A model generated the notes under the pieces. The model searched no databases. It was not told where the DNA came from and was given only the letters and a program-made list of their open reading frames with translations. The translations under genes and the position numbers were made by a program. From CAYSBE01 sp964429245 (GTDB taxonomy: Bacteria > Bacteroidota > Bacteroidia > UKL13-3), in contig CAYSBE010000037.1 in assembly GCA_964429245.1 (NCBI GenBank), positions 1 through 21,165 of the forward strand: 21,165 nt of DNA. The letters run 5' to 3'. Below are positions 16,073 to 21,165 of the stretch, in pieces; position 1 is the first letter of the stretch; each line of letters starts with the position of its first letter.

Positions 16073-16259
16073 AAGGTCTTATGGCCTTACCTGGCTCTAT
16101 TTTAAGCCGTTTCGATATGCGGATTTTGAATTTACTGCCTTTGCTAAATAAATCATAACGGGTAGAATATTTTTAGAAATCATGTTTGTGCATGCAAATT
16201 ACTAGAGTCAATAGTTAACTACAGCATACTTGCCGATGAAAAATAATATAATCAAACGA

Positions 16260-17402
16260 CTAATGTTGGTAACATCTGCCACTTGCATCAGTAGTCATTC
16301 GCTTGCAACGGTTACCGGCTTTAGTAATACCTGAGCATTGCACCGAAGTACTTTTGCTTGGAGTGGCTTGCCTTGTTTTTTTTTCAACATTGTTGTTTGT
16401 TGGTAAAGTTGTCTCTGCTTGTGAAATATGGTAATGGCAATAACCACTTTTATCCAATGTTTTATTTTTGCAACGTTGGTTAGCTTTTGTTAAGCCTTTG
16501 CATTGAGTAGATAATGTTGGATTTGATTCGGTATTGTCGCTAACGGTTTTATTGACATTCCAACTCCAGCATTTCAGGCAAAGTGTTTTTTCAATTATTT
16601 CTTCTTGAGGGTCTTCTAGTAAAGGAAAAAAATCAATGCCTGTAAGTTTTTCGACACTATCAATAGTTACAGCATAGGATACTATAGATGCTGTTGAGCC
16701 CATATTTGGAAAAATAAATCCAATGCCTTTTATGCTTGGTTCGCTATAATCTAATATCACTTTGTAATAATAATCCGGAACGGAAACTTTATTGGGGCCA
16801 ATTGTTTTTAGGCCTTTGCTTAATACAGGTCCGGTAATAATGTAAACCGCATCATTTTCAATTGCCCATGAACGGACTAGGCTTTCTAGATTTTTCCAGA
16901 TACCTCTGTTAAATGAGGGTACCTGCGGAGAGATATTGCTGTAGTAAAATGATTCGGACATTGTAGCTAGCGACCAACACATATCGGCAGCTGGCGCTAA
17001 GTGACCTCTGTCGTAACCCGATCCTTCATAGTCTTTATTGTTTGCAGTGCCTGTTTTTACTTTAGGGTCGCTAACAAACTTGTCATTTCTATCATACAAT
17101 TTATTGGTTTCTGCTTTGGTAAGTTGATAGGCCACCCAATCTGCTTGCTCATGTGTTTCGTTATATAATAATGCAAATCCAGTATGTTTAATTACCTTAT
17201 CATTCGGCTTAATTTTTGGTATTTCTAAATATGTAATTTCACTTGACTTCAAATTATATAACGGAACACTATCAGCATATATCCAACTTCCGTCATCATA
17301 TAGCAGAATTAATTTTCCATCATTGGTTTTTGCCTGTTGTTGACCAAATGTCCACTCAAGCATTCCGCAGATCATCCAAATGGTTAGGAAAAGTTTCTTC
17401 AT
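16260..17402 (-). CDS. Secreted DNA/RNA non-specific endonuclease with two C-terminal Cys/His repeats
   Basis: The protein has a signal peptide (residues 1-20, MKKLFLTIWMICGMLEWTFG) and a short DGSWIYAD strand-turn segment. The DNA/RNA non-specific nuclease domain (about 65-265) contains DRGHLAPAAD (131-140) with catalytic H134, NISPQ (156-160), FNRGIWKNLE (164-173) with magnesium ligand N165 and helper E173, and YIITGPVLSKG. It hydrolyses DNA and RNA outside the cytoplasm. The C-terminus holds two modules with identical spacing: C301, C311, C322, H325 and C356, C366, C377, H380, each C-x9-C-x10-C-x2-H, with similar text (GLTKANQRCK, GITKAGNRCK); they resemble DUF5763 and may bind zinc. An additional CLKC pair is at 275-278. 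No immunity gene is adjacent, so a nutritional or biofilm role is more likely than a toxin. Confidence 0.9.
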   Translation of the reverse strand: MKKLFLTIWMICGMLEWTFGQQQAKTNDGKLILLYDDGSWIYADSVPLYNLKSSEITYLEIPKIKPNDKVIKHTGFALLYNETHEQADWVAYQLTKAETNKLYDRNDKFVSDPKVKTGTANNKDYEGSGYDRGHLAPAADMCWSLATMSESFYYSNISPQVPSFNRGIWKNLESLVRSWAIENDAVYIITGPVLSKGLKTIGPNKVSVPDYYYKVILDYSEPSIKGIGFIFPNMGSTASIVSYAVTIDSVEKLTGIDFFPLLEDPQEEIIEKTLCLKCWSWNVNKTVSDNTESNPTLSTQCKGLTKANQRCKNKTLDKSGYCHYHISQAETTLPTNNNVEKKTRQATPSKSTSVQCSGITKAGNRCKRMTTDASGRCYQH

Positions 17403-17515
17403 TTCTATTTAATTACCGTTATTCATTACAAGCTGTGAGTTACTGTTTTCTTTTTTACTAAGTATTTGGTTACCATAAAAACAATAGTAGCGGCTTTTGC
17501 GCAATCGTTTATAAC

Positions 17516-17523
17516 CAAACCTA
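17516..17523 (-). promoter_or_regulatory. Candidate -7 element for the nuclease gene
   Basis: TAGGTTTG on the minus strand matches TAnnTTTG. It is 113 bases before the ATG, leaving a long leader, and no convincing -33 TTG is placed upstream, so this is a weak call. Confidence 0.3.
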
Positions 17524-17620
17524 CTTATTTATCATAAATTGTTTCTGTAATACTTTTAACTAAATAATAAAATAGACAAAGTGTCAATTTCAAACCATTC
17601 ATCATTTGTATTCAGTTGCA

Positions 17621-18151
17621 TTAATTACCAGCGCGTTTATAATGAAGTTGTGTTAGTCCTTTTTCAAATGATTTTACAGACACAAGATCCAGTTTTTGCT
17701 CCGGACGTCCATCATGAAAAAGTTTGGTGCCGCTGCCAACAAGTATGGGAATTACCGAAATAATTAACTCATCAAATAATTGGTGATTCAACAGTTCATT
17801 TACAATTTCGGCACCTCCGTCACAAAAAATATGTTTACCCTCTTGTGCTTTCAGGTTTTCTACCAACGTCTTGAGGTTGCCCGAATAAAATTTTACATTC
17901 CCGATAGCTGGTCTTGGTGTTCGCGTGATGATGTAAGCATCTTTATCAGCATGCGGAAAATCAACACCCATTGAGAGCACTTTGTCGTATGTTTTTCGCC
18001 CCACGATTACTGCATCAATGGTATCAATAAAATTTGCATATCCGTAATCTTCTCCTTCCTGCTCCACTACGGATAGAAAACTTAGGTCGTCATTTTGTTT
18101 AGCAATGTAGCCGTCTAAACTTGTTGCGATATACAGAATTAATTTTCTCAT
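17621..18151 (-). CDS. Dihydrofolate reductase / RibD C-terminal family protein
   Basis: The 176-residue reductase-like protein begins MRKLILYIATSLDGYIA, the usual opening of the RibD C-terminal/DHFR-like family (YyaP and YwjB type). Further signatures are DAVIVGRKTYDKVL (46-59), AYIITRTP, KHIFCDGGAEIVNELL with the nucleotide-binding glycines, and DELIISVIPILVGSGTKLF. Such proteins probably use NADPH, but substrates are unknown and they are not housekeeping folate reductases. It is a single gene with 137 bases to its 5' neighbour. TACCTTCG on the minus strand around 18208-18215 is one base off the -7 consensus. Confidence 0.9.
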   Translation of the reverse strand: MRKLILYIATSLDGYIAKQNDDLSFLSVVEQEGEDYGYANFIDTIDAVIVGRKTYDKVLSMGVDFPHADKDAYIITRTPRPAIGNVKFYSGNLKTLVENLKAQEGKHIFCDGGAEIVNELLNHQLFDELIISVIPILVGSGTKLFHDGRPEQKLDLVSVKSFEKGLTQLHYKRAGN

Positions 18152-18287
18152 GGCTCAAAAATACTGAAAGCAGAACTTAATAAAGAAAACTGAAAGAATA
18201 AAATAAACGAAGGTATTTAAGAGACATCTGCAATGTAATCATTAGCTAATAGTCAGTTCAACTAATGTATAAATCTACTACACGTGA

Positions 18288-18743
18288 CTATTTTTTATAT
18301 TTGGTTTCATACATTGTTATCCAATCTTTCACACTTATTTTTTTCATCAGTTCTCCAATCAGTTTATAAGGAATTTCTTCCATTTTTTTAAATCGGATAC
18401 AGCTTTTGCCCATATCCAGTTTTTGCTTGCTGTGTTTTGGATACGCTGTTACAAACCAATTTAATAATTTTGGATCCGAGTATATGCCCATGTGGTAAAA
18501 ATTAATGGAATTTTTTTGAGAAGCAATTCCTGCAAATGGCAGTGGCTCGGTTGGTTTACAATGATAACCATCAGGATAGAGCGAATGAGGAACTACATAA
18601 CTCAATCCTCCGTAGCTGATGGCTGCTTCAAATCCCTTTGGAAGGTTTTTTACAATAACTTCATGAAGTTTGTTAAAAGGTACTTTCCTGTCTTCAGGTA
18701 GGTTAGTTAGGATCTCTGTTATTGTGTTGCCGTTGGCTTTCAT
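18288..18743 (-). CDS. DUF1801 domain protein
   Basis: The 151-residue cytoplasmic protein has the DUF1801/YdhG pattern: an N-terminal helix (TEILTNLPEDRK), then EAAISYGGLSYVVPHSLYPDGYHC, ASQKNSINFYHMGIYSDP, and a C-terminal SCIRFKKMEEIPYKLIGELMKK. The fold resembles iron-chaperone and other small alpha/beta proteins; no enzymatic residue is evident and the function is unknown. It is monocistronic as far as the sequence shows. An 8-bp inverted repeat (18248-18255 with 18285-18292) spans its stop codon but lacks terminator features. Confidence 0.82.
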   Translation of the reverse strand: MKANGNTITEILTNLPEDRKVPFNKLHEVIVKNLPKGFEAAISYGGLSYVVPHSLYPDGYHCKPTEPLPFAGIASQKNSINFYHMGIYSDPKLLNWFVTAYPKHSKQKLDMGKSCIRFKKMEEIPYKLIGELMKKISVKDWITMYETKYKK

Positions 18744-18865
18744 TTGATTAATTATTTTCTTAAAAGTGTATCCACATTCTCATAAATTGATTAAGGAACA
18801 TAAGTTGATTGAATATTTTTAATTCCGTTAATATAACTTGTTGTTTTGTTAAGTATAATCTAGTG

Positions 18866-18885
18866 GGTTATTTTCTAAAAATACC
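18866..18885 (-). terminator. Weak AT-rich hairpin after the flotillin gene
   Basis: Directly after the flotillin stop codon, TATTTT and AAAATA pair around TAG, with flanking GG and CC pairing past a bulged base. The stem is AT-rich and lacks a following T-run, so terminator function is only possible. Confidence 0.25.
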
Positions 18886-20397
18886 TTACTCCTTTTTTTC
18901 ATCTTCTTTTTTATGTTCACCTTGGCCTTCTGCTCCTTTTAAATAGGAGGGTAAATTTAACCCCGCCATATTAAATAAATCATTGAGTGGCGGAACAGTT
19001 TTCATCATTCCCGAAACAAAATTAGCAGTAGATGAATTTCCATTTTCACCCTGACCATTGCCCGAGTCCCAGACGGTGATTTTATCTATTTTAATGTTTT
19101 TAACTGCTTCTACTTGGGTGCGAACTAGTTCAGGTAATTTTTCAATTAATAGCAATTGGAATGCTTTATTAGGGTCGCCACCTGCTGCGGCCACTACTTC
19201 CTTGTATCCTTCAGCTTGTTTAGTCAGTATTTCAAAAAGCCCTTTAGCTTCAGCTTCCATTTTTGCAAAAATGGCATCAGCTTCACCCTTAGCTTTTTCT
19301 CGAATGGTTTCGGCAGTTGCCTGTGCTTCGATAATTGCTCTTTGTCTTGCAATCTCTGCGGGAACAACAATGTTGGCAATCTGCGTTGATCGTTCTCTTT
19401 CCGAACGAGCCAATTCAGCTCGTTGCTCAGCTACATAGGATTCTTCCAAGGCTTTGGCTTGCTGAACTTTTTCAGAGGCCAAGGCAATTCTTAGTGCTTC
19501 AGCTTCTTTTTCTCTTCTGTTTGCTTCTGATTGTGCAATGGCAATTTTTGCTTCGTTTTCACCTTTTATGGCAATGGCATTTGCCTCTGAGGTTTTCACC
19601 CTGGTGTCCCTTTCAGCCTCTGCTTTTCCAATGGTCTCATCCTTTACAGCTGTGGCAATACTTATTTCTTTATCTTTTTGGGTAATGGCAATTTTCACAT
19701 CCCTGTCTCTATGTGTTTCGGCAATTTGTGTATCTTTTTCTCTATCTGCCAATGCCTTTCCTGTTTCGCCAATTTTCTCTTGTTCAGCAACACTAATTTT
19801 TGCTTCATTGATGGCTTTTGCAGCTGCTTCTTTACCCAAAGCTTCAATATATCCTGATTCATCTTTGATATCGGTTACGTTTACGTTGATTAATTTTAAA
19901 CCGATTTTTTTCAATTCACTGTCAACGTTTTTTGAAATGTTGTCTAAAAATTTATCACGGTCAGAATTGATTTCTTCAATGGTCATGGTAGCAATCACCA
20001 AACGCAATTGACCAAATAAAATATCCTTAGCCAATTCTTGTATTTGCTCTGATGATAATCCCAAGAGCCTTTCTGCTGCCGTATTCATGCTATCGGTTTC
20101 GGTAGAAATGGCAATGGTAAAACGACAAGGAACATCCACCCTTATATTTTGTCGGCTAAGTGCATTGGTTAAGTTAGCTTCAATTGATAGGGGTTTCAAA
20201 TCTAAAAATGCATAGTCCTGAATAACCGGCCAGATAAATGCGCCACCACCATGAACACATTTTGCGGATGTGCCTCCGGTTCTTCCATAAATAACGAGTA
20301 TTTTATCTGAAGGACATCTTTTGTACCTTGATACTAATGCCGAAATGGTGACGAACAAAACGAGTGCCGCAACTACAATGATAATTAAGGGTGTCAT
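18886..20397 (-). CDS. Flotillin-family SPFH/band 7 protein
   Basis: The 503-residue protein starts with a membrane-inserting hydrophobic segment (residues 2-24) and an SPFH domain (about 25-190: CPSDKILVIYGRTGG, RLLGLSSEQIQELAKDILFGQLRLVIATMTIEEIN). A long Ala/Glu/Lys-rich coiled coil follows (about 195-380, with flotillin-type EAEA and EANR units), then GDPNKAFQLLLIEKLPELV and a C-terminal low-complexity tail. Flotillins oligomerise at the inner membrane and organise membrane microdomains. The gene is 10 bases after an NfeD-like gene, the same pairing as yuaF-yuaG (floT) in Bacillus, so the two products probably work as one complex. Confidence 0.93.
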   Translation of the reverse strand: MTPLIIIVVAALVLFVTISALVSRYKRCPSDKILVIYGRTGGTSAKCVHGGGAFIWPVIQDYAFLDLKPLSIEANLTNALSRQNIRVDVPCRFTIAISTETDSMNTAAERLLGLSSEQIQELAKDILFGQLRLVIATMTIEEINSDRDKFLDNISKNVDSELKKIGLKLINVNVTDIKDESGYIEALGKEAAAKAINEAKISVAEQEKIGETGKALADREKDTQIAETHRDRDVKIAITQKDKEISIATAVKDETIGKAEAERDTRVKTSEANAIAIKGENEAKIAIAQSEANRREKEAEALRIALASEKVQQAKALEESYVAEQRAELARSERERSTQIANIVVPAEIARQRAIIEAQATAETIREKAKGEADAIFAKMEAEAKGLFEILTKQAEGYKEVVAAAGGDPNKAFQLLLIEKLPELVRTQVEAVKNIKIDKITVWDSGNGQGENGNSSTANFVSGMMKTVPPLNDLFNMAGLNLPSYLKGAEGQGEHKKEDEKKE

Positions 20398-20407
20398 ATT
20401 GATTGGT

Positions 20408-20974
20408 TTAAATTGTTTCTACGATAAGGATTTGATTGCTTTCTATTTTTACGACTCTTACTGTTGAGCCTGATGGTATTTTTCCTTTTTCTGTCATTGC
20501 TTCCAATTCATGGTAAGCGCCTTTAACACTAATCATAATTTTTCCTTTGCCACTTTTGTATTCAGGAATGGTTAAATACACTTCTGCGGTCTTGTTCAAA
20601 GTATCTATTATTTTAAATGAATTGTCTTCGGCCAATTTCTGCACTTGCCTAATAATAATAAAAAATAAATACACAAACAATACGCCAACGGCTAATGAAA
20701 ATCCTATTAGCAATGACTTATTTGAAAGTGTTGAGTAAAACGAAATCCCCGTCCAGCTGAATCCTAATAAAAAGTTGGTTAGGTTTCGTAACGAGAAAAG
20801 TTGAAACGGGGCATCTGCGCCATTTAAGTCGCCATCAAAATCGGCTTCAAGTCCATCAGTTGAGTCGGTGCCTAAAAACGTCATGATTGACTGAATGATA
20901 AAAATTAAGCTTGCCGGAATAGCTATAAACCAGAAAGTTTTTAGCAGGGAGTCTAAGTTTTCAAATATTTCCAT
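20408..20974 (-). CDS. NfeD-like membrane protein (YuaF type), flotillin partner
   Basis: The 188-residue protein has membrane segments near residues 14-34, 62-82 and 87-111 and a C-terminal soluble OB-like domain (about 124-188: KTAEVYLTIPEYKSGKGKIMISVKGAYHELEAMTEKGKIPSGSTVRVVKI), the short NfeD form without a serine protease domain. An acidic loop (TDGLEADFDGDLNGADAP) lies between the first two segments. Such proteins accompany flotillins in many bacteria and help their assembly or membrane fluidity control. It is the first gene of a two-gene operon with flotillin. A perfect -7 element ends 7 bases before its ATG. Confidence 0.85.
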   Translation of the reverse strand: MEIFENLDSLLKTFWFIAIPASLIFIIQSIMTFLGTDSTDGLEADFDGDLNGADAPFQLFSLRNLTNFLLGFSWTGISFYSTLSNKSLLIGFSLAVGVLFVYLFFIIIRQVQKLAEDNSFKIIDTLNKTAEVYLTIPEYKSGKGKIMISVKGAYHELEAMTEKGKIPSGSTVRVVKIESNQILIVETI

Positions 20975-20981
20975 AGTTGTA

Positions 20982-20989
20982 CAAATTTA
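20982..20989 (-). promoter_or_regulatory. -7 element of the NfeD-flotillin operon
   Basis: TAAATTTG on the minus strand matches TAnnTTTG perfectly and is followed by 7 bases and the ATG, which predicts a leaderless or nearly leaderless mRNA. No TTG is found at the usual distance upstream, so it may depend on an activator or another sigma factor. Confidence 0.45.
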
Positions 20990-21136
20990 GAAGTTAATGT
21001 TAAGTTTATGCTATCATGTAAGCTCAATTCTCATGATGGATTTTCCCCAACACACTTTACGCAGCAATATAAAAAATATGTTTAAGGATGGGTAATTTTT
21101 ATATACGTGTGCTTGCTTCTGTTTATTAAATAGTTG

Positions 21137-21158
21137 AAAATAAGATGTAGCTTATTTT
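21137..21158. terminator. Bidirectional terminator-like hairpin at the right edge
   Basis: aaaataag (21137-21144) and cttatttt (21151-21158) form a perfect 8-bp stem around a 6-nt loop; each arm ends in a run of four A or T, so transcripts from either side would end in a U-rich arm. It probably serves a gene beyond the window. The stem is AT-rich and so only moderately convincing. Confidence 0.35.
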
Positions 21159-21165
21159 AATTAAG

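Noticed and set aside
16260..18151. Possible toxin-immunity pair made of the secreted nuclease and a neighbour
   Set aside because: The nuclease has an ordinary signal peptide, the neighbour at 17621-18151 is a recognisable reductase with a 218-bp gap between, and no cognate inhibitor is seen.
18248..18292. 8-bp inverted repeat aatagtca / tgactatt around the DUF1801 stop
   Set aside because: The loop is 29 nt, one arm overlaps the coding end, and the stem is AT-rich; too weak to call a terminator.
19058..20011. Long plus-strand open frames opposite flotillin
   Set aside because: They are antisense by-products of the Ala/Glu/Lys-rich coiled-coil codons; the minus-strand frame has clear family signatures.

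Overview
The window looks like a piece of a Bacteroidota chromosome, probably an environmental or draft assembly because it contains a run of exactly 100 N. The evidence is a secreted protein with a type IX secretion (T9SS) C-terminal sorting domain, a PorT-like outer-membrane barrel, a DUF3127 protein, a long (about 1100 residue) SecA with a C-terminal SEC-C zinc motif, several TAnnTTTG promoter elements, and weak or absent Shine-Dalgarno sequences. I cannot name the genus.

Layout. Positions 1-1700 hold one minus-strand gene for an ORC/AAA-like P-loop ATPase of unknown role. It lies between imperfect 16-bp inverted repeats (110-125 and 1676-1691), and beside the left one is a 15-bp-armed stem shaped like half of an integron attC site. 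This is the only accessory-looking part of the window. After a repeat-rich intergenic stretch and the assembly gap (2041-2140) comes a PLP enzyme of the ACC deaminase/D-cysteine desulfhydrase family that loses its C-terminus in the gap.

From 3089 to 13904 all genes are on the plus strand: dipeptidyl peptidase III and a small outer-membrane barrel protein; an SGNH-like hydrolase with PKD and T9SS domains; murB with an apparent TTG start; then a tight run secA - deoC - SPOR-domain protein - fumarylacetoacetate hydrolase family enzyme, where spacing is 2 nt or genes overlap. From 14053 to 20974 all genes are on the minus strand: DUF3127 protein followed by cysS; a secreted DNA/RNA non-specific endonuclease with two C-terminal Cys/His repeats; a RibD/DHFR-like reductase; a DUF1801 protein; and an NfeD-like membrane protein followed by flotillin, a two-gene membrane-microdomain operon. 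The two strands converge at 13905-14052.

Most of the window is housekeeping (cell wall, secretion, translation, nucleoside catabolism). The points most worth a second look are the repeat-flanked ATPase gene, the SSB-like tail on the DUF3127 protein, the duplicated Cys/His module on the secreted nuclease, a dyad upstream of secA, and promoters so close to the start codon that two mRNAs would be leaderless. I saw no tRNA, rRNA, CRISPR array or transposase gene by eye.
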